DNA from: Prauserella endophytica
GTDB lineage: Bacteria; Actinomycetota; Actinomycetes; Mycobacteriales; Pseudonocardiaceae
Length of the DNA stretch: 64,000 bases
NCBI RefSeq assembly: GCF_005146945.1
Contig: NZ_SWMS01000026.1
Span: 34,142 to 98,141, forward strand
Direction of reading: 5' to 3'
The notes under the pieces were generated by a model, which worked only from the letters and a program-made list of their open reading frames with translations, had not been told where the DNA came from and searched no databases. Made by a program: the position numbers and the translations under genes. The stretch's first letter is position 1. Every line of letters begins with the position of its first letter. Below, one piece after another: positions 30,103-38,858 of the stretch.

Positions 30103-31092
30103 ATGGCCGCGGGATCGGGCAAGTCGGGCAGGCGGGACTTCAGCCAGCTGAACGCCAAGCTGGAGAAGCACATCGAGCGGTTGCCCGACTACGCCCAGAA
30201 GGCGCAGGAGAAGCTCCAGAAGTACCTTCCGCCGCAGCAGCAGGGCCAGTCCCGCGACGGCGGCGAGGAGCGGGAGAGCGCTCCACAGGAGCCGACGCGG
30301 CCGTCCAAGCCGACGCGTTCGGCGGACGCGCCGCTGCTGCCTCGTGAGGTGGCGGCGATCGCCGACATGCGCGACAAGTGGACGCGCTGGAACGAGCCGT
30401 CCGCCAAGCTGGAGCGCCGCAAGCGCAGGACCTCCAAGGCGCTCACCCTCTGGACCATCATCACGCTGCTGAGCGTGCTGTGGGCCGTCGGTGGCTTCTA
30501 CGGCGTCACGGGCGGCGAGGAGGGCTTCGTCGGCGCCTTCGGCGGCCTCACCAGCGCCGTGATCTTCGGCGTACTGGCGGTACGGTCCGGCGTGAAGCTC
30601 CGCCAGCTCAACCGCACCGAGGTGCCCGCGGTGGCTTCCACCAAGCCACCGCGGCTGCCCTCGGCGAACTCCGCCGCGCGCAAGCCGATGGAGCGGCTCG
30701 CGGAGAGCGAGGCGACGCTCGCCGAGTTGCTGGGCCAGCTGGCCTCACCCGCGAACGGCGCCCCGGCATCGGTGCCCGAGCTGTCCGTCGAGGACGCGCG
30801 GAACACCGCCGCCGAGGCCTCGGCGACCCTGCGGGCGCTCGCGGGCCGGATCCAGTCGATCGAGCGCGCGAGGGCCTCCGCGCCCGCGAGCGAGCGGCAG
30901 CCGCTGGACTCCGCCATCCGCACGCTGGCCGAGCAGCTCGACGACGGCGTCGAGGGCTACGGCGGGCTCGTCGCCGCGGCCGGCCGGGCGGTCGCCGCCA
31001 GCAGCGGGGGCGTGCATCCCGCCAAGGAGGCGCTCACCGACGCCACCGACCGCCTCGCCGGGCTCGCGCTGGCGCTGCGCGACCTGTCCTGA
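30103..31092 (+). CDS. pspM: PspM-like integral membrane protein
   Basis: 329 residues, 22 nt after pspA. A cytoplasmic N-terminus (about 105 residues, with LEKHIERLPDYAQKAQEKLQKYL) precedes two adjacent helices (LTLWTIITLLSVLWAVGGFY and FVGAFGGLTSAVIFGVLAV). A long Ala-rich helical C-terminus follows. Position and topology match Rv2743c (PspM), which anchors PspA to the membrane in mycobacteria. No PspN homologue follows. Confidence 0.85.
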   Translation: MAAGSGKSGRRDFSQLNAKLEKHIERLPDYAQKAQEKLQKYLPPQQQGQSRDGGEERESAPQEPTRPSKPTRSADAPLLPREVAAIADMRDKWTRWNEPSAKLERRKRRTSKALTLWTIITLLSVLWAVGGFYGVTGGEEGFVGAFGGLTSAVIFGVLAVRSGVKLRQLNRTEVPAVASTKPPRLPSANSAARKPMERLAESEATLAELLGQLASPANGAPASVPELSVEDARNTAAEASATLRALAGRIQSIERARASAPASERQPLDSAIRTLAEQLDDGVEGYGGLVAAAGRAVAASSGGVHPAKEALTDATDRLAGLALALRDLS

Positions 31093-31294
31093 CGACGCTT
31101 CCGCCCCGACGGGGAATCGCCGCCGGAATGGCGGAGGCGTAACCACGGGAAATAGTCGGGTAACGCCGCCGACACGATTCCGGAAACGCCTCTTCCTAGC
31201 CTCGGACGGTAACCGCACCGAGAACGGCCCGGATTGATTTCATCCGGACGTGGGTAATCGTGGTTGCCTGGGCGTCGGCGGAAAGGACAGCGGC

Positions 31295-32638
31295 GTGAAC
31301 CCGTTTCTCACCGAGGAAGAGACCGTGTCGTTTCCGCCGGTCAGTTCCTATCAGCGGGCCATCGCGGCCTTCGAGGCACTCGCCCGTTCCGGCGGTTCCG
31401 CGCCGTGGCTGAGCGTCCGTTCCCGGGAGGACGTTCTCGTCGACGCGAAAGCCGTGGACGAACGCCTGCGTGCCGGTGAGTCGCCGGCCCTGGCGGGTGT
31501 TCTCGTGGGCATCGGCGACGATCCCGTGCTCGCCCAGCGGCTCGCGCGGGCCGGGGCGGTGGTGCTCGGTACCGCCGACCCGGTGGGAGTCTCCGCCGCG
31601 CCCGCGCTCGACGTGCTGGACGCGGCCCTCTGCACCGGGCTGCCCGCCGACTGCCGTGGCCTGGTGGCCCTGCGCCCCACGCGGGGCCTCGTGCCTGGGC
31701 ACTCGGGGCTGACCGTGCTGGCCCGTGACGTCGAGCGGGGCCAGCTCGTGCTCGCGGCGCTGACCGGGCCAGACGAGAGCGACCCGGCGAGCCGGGAGTG
31801 GCCCGCCTCGGTGCGGCTGAGCGCGGGGGAGCACCCGCGCATCGCGGTGCCCTCCCGCGCCGATCTCGCCGCGCTGTCCACGGTGGATCGCTCCTCGTTC
31901 GCGGTCACCGTCGACACTCTGCGTGCCGCGGGAGCCGTCGTGGAGGAGATCCCGCTCGCCGAGCGAGCGCGGGAGTGGGCCGAGCGTCCCGCCACGATCC
32001 TGCGCGGCCACGATGCCCTGTGCCTGCCCACCACCGGCACCACGCCGTCACCCGCCGAGCTCACGAGCATCCTCGACACGGCGGCCGTGGGGTTCCCCGA
32101 CGGGCGCGCGGGCGGCGCCGTCGTGGTCACCAGGGCGTTCGACGACCAGGTGGGCATCGACGTGGTCGGCCTGCTCAGCGGCATCCAGGCCGACACGCCG
32201 TACCCGTCGACGGGGATCGGGCTGATCGTGTTCGGCGCCTACCTGCGCGGCCAGCCGCGCAACGGCGAGCTCACCGGCGTGGGCGCGCGGTTCACCGGGT
32301 TCGTCGAGACGGCGCCGCGCTATCGCATGGTCGCGTTGCCGGGCACGCCGCCGCAGCCGGGCGTCCTGCGCGCGGAGCGGGACGGCGCGGCCCTGCTCGC
32401 CGAGCGGTGGCTGATCTCCCCCGCCGGGCTCGGAGAGTTCCTCGCCGGGCTGCCCGCGCCGCTGACGCTCGGCAGCGTGGAACTCGAGGACGGGGCGCAC
32501 GCGGTCGCGGTGTTGTGTGACGCGGTCGCCGCCGCGGAAGGCACCGACATCACGTCGTACCGCTGCTGGCGCGCCTACCTGCGCTATCTGAGCACACAGC
32601 GGCCTACCGTGCCGGCTCCCCGGCCAGCGTCCGGTTGA
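31295..32638 (+). CDS. Catalytically degenerate amidase fused to allophanate-hydrolase C domain
   Basis: 447 residues. The N-terminal part (about 1-300) aligns in pattern with AtzF-type amidase-signature proteins ([60 protein letters not shown]). The stretch that should carry the Ser-cisSer-Lys triad (VKDN... and GGSSSGSA) is missing, so it cannot hydrolyse amides in the usual way. The C-terminal domain (about 325-440: [46 protein letters not shown]) is a complete AH_C-type domain. GTG 31295 follows AAAGGA. The 3' end overlaps pyrD by 35 nt, convergent. Function unknown; a binding or regulatory role is possible. Confidence 0.75.
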   Translation: MNPFLTEEETVSFPPVSSYQRAIAAFEALARSGGSAPWLSVRSREDVLVDAKAVDERLRAGESPALAGVLVGIGDDPVLAQRLARAGAVVLGTADPVGVSAAPALDVLDAALCTGLPADCRGLVALRPTRGLVPGHSGLTVLARDVERGQLVLAALTGPDESDPASREWPASVRLSAGEHPRIAVPSRADLAALSTVDRSSFAVTVDTLRAAGAVVEEIPLAERAREWAERPATILRGHDALCLPTTGTTPSPAELTSILDTAAVGFPDGRAGGAVVVTRAFDDQVGIDVVGLLSGIQADTPYPSTGIGLIVFGAYLRGQPRNGELTGVGARFTGFVETAPRYRMVALPGTPPQPGVLRAERDGAALLAERWLISPAGLGEFLAGLPAPLTLGSVELEDGAHAVAVLCDAVAAAEGTDITSYRCWRAYLRYLSTQRPTVPAPRPASG

Positions 32639-33662
32639 TCCGCCGGACCAGCCCGGGGCCGTGCAGCGCGAACGCCGTGTAGACCTGCACGAGGCTCGCG
32701 CCCGCGTCGAGCATGCGCCGCGCGTCCTCCGGCCCGGAGATCCCGCCGACCCCGATCACGGGCAGCCGGTCGCCCGTCTCCTCGCGCACGAAGCGCACGA
32801 CCTCCCTGGCTCGCTCGGCGAGCGGCCGGCCCGACAGCCCGCCCGCCTCCTCGGCCACGCGCGCGTCGGCGGGGGCGAGGCCCTCCCGGCCGAGCGTGGT
32901 GTTGGTGGCGATGATCCCGGCGACGTCGTGCTCGAGGCACACCTCCAGTAGCTCGGCCAGCGCCTCGTGGGTGAGGTCGGGGGCGACCTTCACCAGCAGC
33001 GGGGCCGCGGTCGTGCCCGCCTCCTCGGCGAGTGTCGCCGCCGTGCCCCTCAGCTCGGCGAGCAGCTCGGCGAGCGCCGAACGGTCCTGCAGCTCCCGCA
33101 GCCCCGGAGTGTTCGGCGAGCTGACGTTGATGGCGACGTAGTCGGCGTAGGGGTGCAGCGCCCGCAGGGACGCCCGGTAGTCCTCGACGGCGTCCTCCAG
33201 CGGGGTCACCTTGGACTTGCCGATGCTGATGCCCAGCGGGACGCGGGGCTTGCCGCCCTCGGCGAGTCTCCGTGCCAGCGCCTCGGCGCCTGCGTTGTTG
33301 AAGCCCATCCGGTTGATCACGGCGTCGCTGGCGGCGAGGGTGAACAGCCGGGGCTTGGGGTTGCCGGGCTGGGCGAGCCGCGTGACGGTGCCGACCTCGA
33401 CGAAGCCGAATCCGAGCGCCGGCCAGGCGTGCAGCGCGCGGCCGTCCTTGTCCATCCCGGCGGCGAGGCCGACCCGGTTGGGGAAGCGGATCCCGAACAC
33501 GGTCACGGGGGCGTCGACGGCGTACACGCGGTGCAGGGCGGCCAGCGCGGGCCGCACGGCGCCGAGCCTGCCCAGCGCGCGCACCGTGCGCTCGTGCACG
33601 ACCTCGGGATCGGACTTGGCGAGCCGGTAGAGCGCCGGCCGCGCGATCTTGTCGAAGAGCAC
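32604..33662 (-). CDS. pyrD: Dihydroorotate dehydrogenase (quinone), class 2
   Basis: 352-residue membrane-associated FMN enzyme of pyrimidine synthesis that passes electrons to quinone. Evidence: the N-terminal helical extension ([19 protein letters not shown]), [13 protein letters not shown], the serine of [11 protein letters not shown] (class 2 uses Ser), KVAPDL, NTTLGR and [15 protein letters not shown] 33662 is used. A long structured leader with an upstream ORF precedes it. Its 3' end overlaps the convergent amidase-like gene. Confidence 0.96.
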   Translation of the reverse strand: MLFDKIARPALYRLAKSDPEVVHERTVRALGRLGAVRPALAALHRVYAVDAPVTVFGIRFPNRVGLAAGMDKDGRALHAWPALGFGFVEVGTVTRLAQPGNPKPRLFTLAASDAVINRMGFNNAGAEALARRLAEGGKPRVPLGISIGKSKVTPLEDAVEDYRASLRALHPYADYVAINVSSPNTPGLRELQDRSALAELLAELRGTAATLAEEAGTTAAPLLVKVAPDLTHEALAELLEVCLEHDVAGIIATNTTLGREGLAPADARVAEEAGGLSGRPLAERAREVVRFVREETGDRLPVIGVGGISGPEDARRMLDAGASLVQVYTAFALHGPGLVRRINRTLAGEPAR

Positions 33663-33687
33663 GCGACCATGCTGCCTGATCGCGCTG

Positions 33688-33960
33688 CGGGGCCGGACAG
33701 GCCCCGGAGAGTGAGCCGCAAGTGAAAGAGCCCCCTGCGCGACTCCCGAACGTCGTCAGCCGTTCGGGCCCGGGTCGGACCGGAACCCGGAAGCGACAGG
33801 GGGCCGGTGACTGCCTGGTATTCACTGCCAGGCACACGTACTTCGGGCGGGCACCGCGCTCGCGGTCAGCCTGCCCAGGTGGTCCGTGTGCTGCCCGTCA
33901 GCGGACAGCCACCTCACGAGTCCTGTAGCTATTCAACTTCGGACCACCTCCTTTCTCGTG
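33688..33960 (-). ncRNA. Structured 5' leader of pyrD with hairpins and uORF
   Basis: This is most of the 576-nt gap between pyrD and nei2. On the minus strand, in transcript order: an ultra-strong Shine-Dalgarno sequence and 12-codon ORF; a 10-bp pairing that encloses that ORF (33940-33949 with 33877-33886); hairpin TGCCTGG/CCAGGCA (33834-33812); and a three-way junction closed by GCCCCCTG/CAGGGGGC (33804-33730). The junction holds two inner hairpins. Last comes CGGGGCC-n5-GGCCCCG (33706-33688), 25 nt before the pyrD start. The layout resembles an attenuator, but no known family is recognised. Confidence 0.5.
33898..33936 (-). CDS. 12-residue upstream ORF (leader peptide candidate)
   Basis: TTG-started ORF encoding LNSYRTREVAVR then TGA. 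The sequence before it, AGAAAGGAGGTG, is complementary to about 12 nt of the 16S rRNA 3' end (CACCUCCUUUCU), the strongest ribosome binding site in the window, about 10 nt before the TTG. Part of it (AGGTGGTCCG) can instead pair with CGGACCACCT 54 nt downstream of it, beyond the ORF. Translation of the ORF would therefore remodel the pyrD leader. Confidence 0.45.
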   Translation of the reverse strand: MNSYRTREVAVR

Positions 33961-34229
33961 TGCCGCAACGCTAAGCGAGGCAACCCTTGCCCGGCAACAG
34001 GTTTTCCCGTGTCGCACGCGACGCCGTCGATCGCGGCCGGTAGCGCGTCCGTGCGGGTATCCTGGAGGAACGCCGCCCGCAGGCCCAGCGTCGTGGCCAC
34101 CGAGAGGTACTCCCCGTTCAGCGTGTGTCCGGTGCGGACGTTCGGCGTGGGACACGCCACGAGTGCGATGGGAGCGAGGTCGGCGCGCCGCCGGTCAAGG
34201 CCGTGGGGCCGGCAGCTCGAGGTCGGCAC
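33933..34229 (-). CDS. Hypothetical ORF downstream of nei2
   Basis: 98-codon frame (GTG start 34229) 9 nt after the nei2 stop. Codon third positions are G/C rich through the middle (for example in NVRTGHTLNGEYLSVATTLG) but loosen in the last 25 codons. No ribosome binding site is apparent and no domain is recognised. It ends on the start codon of the leader ORF. It may be a decayed or spurious gene. Confidence 0.3.
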   Translation of the reverse strand: MPTSSCRPHGLDRRRADLAPIALVACPTPNVRTGHTLNGEYLSVATTLGLRAAFLQDTRTDALPAAIDGVACDTGKPVAGQGLPRLALRHTRKEVVRS

Positions 34230-34238
34230 GACGCCGGG

Positions 34239-35042
34239 CTAACGCGCGGGGGCGGGTCCGCGCTGGCAGTTCGGGCAGTACCACGTCGGCCTGCCCTGCA
34301 CGCCCGCTCCCTGCGTGGCGACGCGAACCCGGCCGCCACAGCGAAAACAGCCCTGCCGGGTGCGCTCGTACACCCAGTTGCGCCTGCCGCGCGCTGTCTC
34401 GCCGGTGGTGCTCTGGTCGTAGCGCCAGGCGTTGGCACGCAACAGTTTCCGCGCCAGCGCCACCGTCTCGGCGGGGTCGACCTCGGAAACGGGCGTCCAC
34501 GGTGTGACGCCGAGCAGGAAGCAGATCTCGCACTTGTACAGATTGCCGACCCCGGCCATCACCCGCTGGTCCAGCAGCGCGAGCCCGAGCTCCAGCTCGG
34601 GCCGGGAAGCCAGTGTCCGCGCGGCGATCGCCGCGTGCTCGTCCGTCCACTCCGGATCGAGCAGGTCCGGTCCGAGATGTCCCACGAGCCGCCGTTCCTC
34701 GTCTGTCGGCAGCAGTACGAGGTCGTGCACGCGGAAGCCGACCGCCTCGGTGGTCTCGGTGGTCAGCACCACGCGCGCGTGGTGCGCGGGCATGTTCCAC
34801 CGCGCGCCGCGCGCGAACACCCGCCACGAGCCGTCCATCTTGAGGTGGCTGTGCAGGCTCAGCTCTCCGGAGAAGCGGAGGAACAGGTGCTTGCCGACGG
34901 TGCGCACGCCGAGCACGTCGTGTCCGGAGAGGTCCGTGGTCGCCAGTGCGGGATGCCGGAAGTCGGTGCGCGTGAGCCGTTGCCCGGCGAGTGCCCGTTC
35001 GAGCTTCTTCCCGGTGAGGAAGACGGTGTCGCCCTCGGGCAT
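34239..35042 (-). CDS. nei2: Endonuclease VIII/Nei2 DNA glycosylase
   Basis: 267-residue Fpg/Nei-family bifunctional glycosylase/AP lyase for oxidised bases. The N-terminal MPEGD supplies the catalytic Pro2 and Glu3, the helix-two-turn-helix has LDQRVMAGVGNLYKCEI, and a C-terminal zinc finger is seen as CFRCGGRV ... YCPNCQRG. It matches mycobacterial Nei2 (Rv3297). It starts 1 nt after the ParA-like gene on the same strand, so they form an operon. Confidence 0.93.
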   Translation of the reverse strand: MPEGDTVFLTGKKLERALAGQRLTRTDFRHPALATTDLSGHDVLGVRTVGKHLFLRFSGELSLHSHLKMDGSWRVFARGARWNMPAHHARVVLTTETTEAVGFRVHDLVLLPTDEERRLVGHLGPDLLDPEWTDEHAAIAARTLASRPELELGLALLDQRVMAGVGNLYKCEICFLLGVTPWTPVSEVDPAETVALARKLLRANAWRYDQSTTGETARGRRNWVYERTRQGCFRCGGRVRVATQGAGVQGRPTWYCPNCQRGPAPAR

Positions 35043-35043
35043 C

Positions 35044-35949
35044 TCAGCCGATCTCGCGCTCGGCGAGCTCGCGCAGCACGGGGAACTGCGAGGTGGTCTC
35101 GTTCTGCGAGGGCTCGGCGGGAGTTGAGGCGGGCTCGGGCTCCTCGTCGGCCAGCCGGTGCCTGCCCGCGCGGCTCGACCGCAGGATCTTGGCGAGCACC
35201 ATGTTGAACGTCAGCGCGATCTCCTGCGCGCCCGGCGACTTCCACTCGTGGATCGGCACGCATGCGCCCTGCGCCTGCTGGATCGCCAGCCGGTCGGGGA
35301 TCGCCGTCGGCATCACGAGCCTGCCGAACGACTCGCGCAGCTCCTGCACGCGGTACTGGTGCTCGTAGGAGCGCACCCGCAGGCGGTTCACCAGTACGCC
35401 CGCGGGCCGCAGCCGGGGGTTGTGCTCCGCGCGGATCGCCTCGATGGCCTCCAGCGCCCGTTCAGCGCCCGAGACGGCGTACATCGTGGGCTCGGTGACC
35501 AGCAGCGCGCTGTCCGCGGCCATGAGCGCCGAGCGGGTCAGCCTGCCCAGCGAGGGCGGGCAGTCCAGGATCGCCAGTTGGTACGGGTCGCCCGGCGGCG
35601 ACGCGGTCAGCTCGTCGAGCGCACGGGCGAGGTTGTCCATCCGGCGGCTGTCCGGGCCGGGCTCGTTGAGCAGCTCCAGGTCCTCGGAGCTGACGAGGAC
35701 GTCGAGCTCGTCGCTCCAGCCGCTCGGCGCAAGGGCCTGCCTGATCACCGCGAGCCGGGGGGTCTCCAGCACATCGGTGAGCGTCGCCTCGGTCATCGGC
35801 GGGTCCAGCGTCGCGGTGGCGTTGCCCTGTGGGTCGAGGTCCGCCACGAGCGCCCTCGCTCCCCTGCGGAGCGCAGCCGAGGCAATACCCAGCGCAACCG
35901 TCGTTTTGCCGACGCCTCCCTTGAGGCTCAGTACGGCCACCGTGTGCAC
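35044..35949 (-). CDS. ParA/MinD-type P-loop ATPase, orphan
   Basis: About 301 residues. The deviant Walker A is KGGVGKTT, the A' motif is VADLDPQGNAT and the B motif is AILDCPPSLG. A C-terminal charged tail (EEPEPASTPAEPSQ) is variable. No ParB or parS-like sequence adjoins, so this is probably not the chromosome-partition ParA. It may position another complex. GTG 35949 is the preferred start just before TVAVLSLKGG; a longer frame to 36018 would overlap the promoter of the divergent methyltransferase. The next gene in the operon is nei2. Confidence 0.85.
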   Translation of the reverse strand: MHTVAVLSLKGGVGKTTVALGIASAALRRGARALVADLDPQGNATATLDPPMTEATLTDVLETPRLAVIRQALAPSGWSDELDVLVSSEDLELLNEPGPDSRRMDNLARALDELTASPPGDPYQLAILDCPPSLGRLTRSALMAADSALLVTEPTMYAVSGAERALEAIEAIRAEHNPRLRPAGVLVNRLRVRSYEHQYRVQELRESFGRLVMPTAIPDRLAIQQAQGACVPIHEWKSPGAQEIALTFNMVLAKILRSSRAGRHRLADEEPEPASTPAEPSQNETTSQFPVLRELAEREIG

Positions 35950-36032
35950 GCCTGCGAGCGTAGTCGTATCCGGAGCGCGATCGTGGCCGGTCGAGGTGAG
36001 TGCGCCCGAGCGGCCCAACTACGCTGCCGACC

Positions 36033-36794
36033 ATGCGAACGGAGACGTCGGCCGGGCACACCTCAGCTGCGGTCCGGAAGGTGCTGGAGGCGGAGCTGCG
36101 CGCGGCGCGTGACCGGGGCGCTGCCGAGCCGCGCGTGATCGACGTGGGCGGAGGCAGCGGGGTCTGGGCGGTCCCGTTCGCGTACGAGGGCTGCCTCGTG
36201 ACCGTCGTGGAGCCCAACCCGAACGCGCTGGCCACGCTGGAACGCAGGGCCGCCGAGGTGGGCGTGTCCGACCGGATCACGGTGGTGGCCGACGACTCGG
36301 ACGCGCTCGGCGCCCGCGTGCCCGCCGGTTCCGCGGATCTCGTGCTCGCGCACGGGCTGCTCGAGGTGGTCGACGACCCGGCGGTGACGATCTCGGCGCT
36401 CGCCGCGGTGGTGGCGCCGGGCGGGGCGGTCTCGGTGCTGGTCGCCAACCGGCACGCCGCCGCGCTGCACCGCGCGCTGGCGGGCAGGCTCGCCGAGGCC
36501 CGCAAGCTGCTGACCGACCCCGACGGCGTGCTCACCGACGACGCGGAGACCCTGCTGCGCCGGTTCGACACGACCGGGTTGGAGGCCCTGCTCGCGGGTG
36601 CCGGCCTCGAGGTCGCCCAGTTGCAGGGCGACGGCGTGGTGTCCGACGTGGTGCACAGCCTCTCCGCCGAGCCGGTGAACGCGGTCGCGTCGTGGGAACA
36701 GGACGTGGCGGACTTCGAGGCCCTCGCCGCTGGCACGCCGCCGCTGCGCGACATCGCGAGCAGGTTGCACGCGCTGGCGCGGCGCCCCGCCTAG
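36033..36794 (+). CDS. SAM-dependent methyltransferase
   Basis: 253-residue class I methyltransferase. Motif I is VIDVGGGSGVWAVP, the acidic residue after strand 2 is in VEPNPNALA, and motif post-II has DSDALGARVPAGSADLVLAHGLLEVVDDP. The C-terminal region resembles CmoA/UbiE-like small-molecule methyltransferases, but the substrate is unknown. It is divergent from the ParA-like gene and 106 nt before dinB. Confidence 0.88.
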   Translation: MRTETSAGHTSAAVRKVLEAELRAARDRGAAEPRVIDVGGGSGVWAVPFAYEGCLVTVVEPNPNALATLERRAAEVGVSDRITVVADDSDALGARVPAGSADLVLAHGLLEVVDDPAVTISALAAVVAPGGAVSVLVANRHAAALHRALAGRLAEARKLLTDPDGVLTDDAETLLRRFDTTGLEALLAGAGLEVAQLQGDGVVSDVVHSLSAEPVNAVASWEQDVADFEALAAGTPPLRDIASRLHALARRPA

Positions 36795-36900
36795 GTTCCC
36801 GGCGATTCCGTCGCGCCGCGTCCACGCCGATCTCCGCTCGCGACGGCGGAGGATCGTGGGACACGACCTGAATGTCGGTGGGTCCGGCTAGCCTGCCCGC

Positions 36901-38142
36901 ATGGGACGAAACGCGGCGCTGCCCGCGGGGTTCGAGCGGTTCCGCGCCACGGGGGAGACCACACCGGACGACACCGGCTGCGGTGTGCTGCATGTCGACA
37001 TGGACGCCTTCTTCGCGGCCGTCGAGCTGCGGAGCAGGCCGGAGCTGGCCGAACGGCCGGTGATCGTCGCGGGCGCGGGCCCGCGCTCGGTGGTGCTGTC
37101 GGCGAACTACCCGGCGCGCCGCTACGGCGTGCGCTCCGCGATGCCGGTGGGCGCGGCGCGGCGGCTGTGCCCGCAGGCGGTGTGGATCCCGCCGAGCCGG
37201 GGCGCCTACAGCGAGGTCTCCCGCGGTGTCATGGCGATCTTCCGGGAGCTGACGCCGCTCGTGGAGCCGCTGAGCCTGGACGAGGCGTTCCTGGACGTGA
37301 GCGGGGCGCTGCGGCGGCTCGCGACCACCCCGGCGGGAATCGGGGCGCTCATCCGCGAACGGGTGGCCGCCGAGCACGGGATCACGTGCTCGGTCGGGGT
37401 CGCGCGGGCCAAGTTCGTCGCCAAGCTCGCCTCCGGCATGGCCAAGCCCGACGGGATGCTCGTGGTGCCCGCGGCCCAGACGCTGGACTTCCTGCACCCG
37501 CTGCCGGTGTCGGCGTTGTGGGGCGTGGGCAAGAAGACCGAGGAGAACCTGCGCAGACACGGGTTGGACACGATCGCCGACGTCGCGAAGGCCCCGCTCG
37601 ACCGCCTGCGGCGCAGCCTCGGCTCCGCGCTCGGTGAGCACCTCCACGCGCTCGCCAACGGCCGGGACGACCGGGCCGTCGTGCCGGAGTCCGAGGAGAA
37701 GTCGATCGGCGCCGAGCACACCTTCGACACCGACCAGCACGACAGCGCGCTGCTCAACCGGGAGCTGCTGCGGTTGTCCGAGCGGGTCGCGGCCACGCTC
37801 AGGGCGAAGGGCGTGCGCGGGCGCACCGTGTCGATCAAGGTCCGGTTCGCCGACTTCAGGACGATCACCAGGGCGCGGACGCTGCTCTCGGCAACCGACG
37901 TCGCCCGCGAGATCCACGCCACGGCGGCCGCGCTGCTGGCCGAGGCGTCGTCGGGCGCGGCGGTGCGGCTCATCGGCGTGCGCGTCGAGGGGCTCGCCGC
38001 GGAGGGCGCGGGGGAGCAGCTGAGCCTCGAGGCACCCGCCCCGCGCTGGCGGGAGGCGGAAATCGCCGCCGACGTCGCCCGGTCCAAGTTCGGCGCGGGG
38101 GCCATCCGGCCTGCGTCGCTGTTGTCACCCGAAGAGGGGTGA
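36901..38142 (+). CDS. dinB: DNA polymerase IV (Y-family)
   Basis: 413-residue translesion polymerase. The catalytic acids are in HVDMDAFFAAVE (D33) and SLDEAFLDV. The helix-hairpin-helix follows in PVSALWGVGKKTEENLRRHGL, and the little-finger domain starts near KSIGAEHTF. A beta-clamp-binding motif QLSLEA lies near residue 376. ATG 36901 is clear. No actinobacterial SOS box (TCGAAC-N4-GTTCGA) is seen upstream, so it is probably not LexA controlled. Confidence 0.95.
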   Translation: MGRNAALPAGFERFRATGETTPDDTGCGVLHVDMDAFFAAVELRSRPELAERPVIVAGAGPRSVVLSANYPARRYGVRSAMPVGAARRLCPQAVWIPPSRGAYSEVSRGVMAIFRELTPLVEPLSLDEAFLDVSGALRRLATTPAGIGALIRERVAAEHGITCSVGVARAKFVAKLASGMAKPDGMLVVPAAQTLDFLHPLPVSALWGVGKKTEENLRRHGLDTIADVAKAPLDRLRRSLGSALGEHLHALANGRDDRAVVPESEEKSIGAEHTFDTDQHDSALLNRELLRLSERVAATLRAKGVRGRTVSIKVRFADFRTITRARTLLSATDVAREIHATAAALLAEASSGAAVRLIGVRVEGLAAEGAGEQLSLEAPAPRWREAEIAADVARSKFGAGAIRPASLLSPEEG

Positions 38143-38351
38143 CCTTCGTCGCCTTCACCCGGGTGGATGGCCCCAGCCGGGCTTTTGGTGCAAATCTCTC
38201 CATGGTTGATGCGAGATCGGGTAGTCGTCGGAGCGCGGGGCTCGTATCCTGGTGGGGACACCCCGAACGGGGGGTCGTTGGGTCCACGACGTTGCGAAGG
38301 TCCGGCGCCCACCAGTGGGGTCGGAGACAACGCTGTGCCGGAGGAGGAAAG

Positions 38352-38756
38352 ATGCCACTCTCCGAGCATGAGCAGCGGCTGCTCGATCAGATCGAGCGCG
38401 AGCTCTATGCCGAGGACCCCAAGTTCGCATCCACGGTACGTGGCGCCAAGATGCGTCGCCCCACGCGCCGCAGGCGCATCCAGGGCATCGCCCTGTTCGC
38501 GGTGGGCGTCGCGCTGCTGGTGCTCGGCGTCGTGGTGCCCTTCCGGGTCGCCGAGATTCCGTTGATCAGCGTGCTCGGGTTCCTCGTGATGTTCTTTGGG
38601 GTTCTGCTTGCCGTCACTGCCATGCGAGCCCGGGGGGAGCCGGGTGAGAAGGACGCCAAGAGCGCGGGCGGCGGGGGTGGCGGCAAACCGACGCGCCGCA
38701 GCTCCTTCACCCAGCGCATGGAAGAACGCTTCCGGCAGCGTTTCGAGGACCGTTAG
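38352..38756 (+). CDS. DUF3040 membrane protein
   Basis: 134-residue protein matching Rv2169c-type DUF3040. The conserved N-terminus MPLSEHEQRLLDQIERELY is followed by two transmembrane helices (GIALFAVGVALLVLGVVV and LISVLGFLVMFFGVLLAV) and a Gly/Arg-rich tail. ATG 38352 follows GGAGGA. In mycobacteria it lies close to mraZ; here about 8 kb of other genes intervene. Function unknown. Confidence 0.9.
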   Translation: MPLSEHEQRLLDQIERELYAEDPKFASTVRGAKMRRPTRRRRIQGIALFAVGVALLVLGVVVPFRVAEIPLISVLGFLVMFFGVLLAVTAMRARGEPGEKDAKSAGGGGGGKPTRRSSFTQRMEERFRQRFEDR

Positions 38757-38776
38757 CTCCGCTCGCACAGCGTTGA

Positions 38777-38814
38777 CGTAAGCAGGGTGCCGCGCTCGCG
38801 GCACCCTGCTTACG
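38777..38814. terminator. Very stable hairpin after the DUF3040 gene
   Basis: CGTAAGCAGGGTGCCGCG pairs with CGCGGCACCCTGCTTACG, 17-18 perfect base pairs around a tiny loop, 20 nt past the stop. There is no T-tract. A family-1 palindrome follows 44 nt later, so this junction has two consecutive stem-loops. Confidence 0.8.
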
Positions 38815-38858
38815 CGTGTACGCACCCACTCGCTCCGTGCCCGCTCCATGCCCACAGG

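Noticed and set aside
33730..33804. tRNA or SRP RNA in the pyrD leader
   Set aside because: There is no T-arm GGTTCGA, anticodon stem or CCA end, and the GGAAG-like segment does not form an SRP domain IV.
35044..35949. Chromosomal parA
   Set aside because: No parB, gidB or parS site nearby; the order matches no chromosome-partition locus.
36795..36900. SOS box before dinB
   Set aside because: No TCGAAC-N4-GTTCGA-like sequence; only a G/C hairpin (CCGTCGCG/CGCGACGG) that is better read as a weak terminator of the methyltransferase gene.
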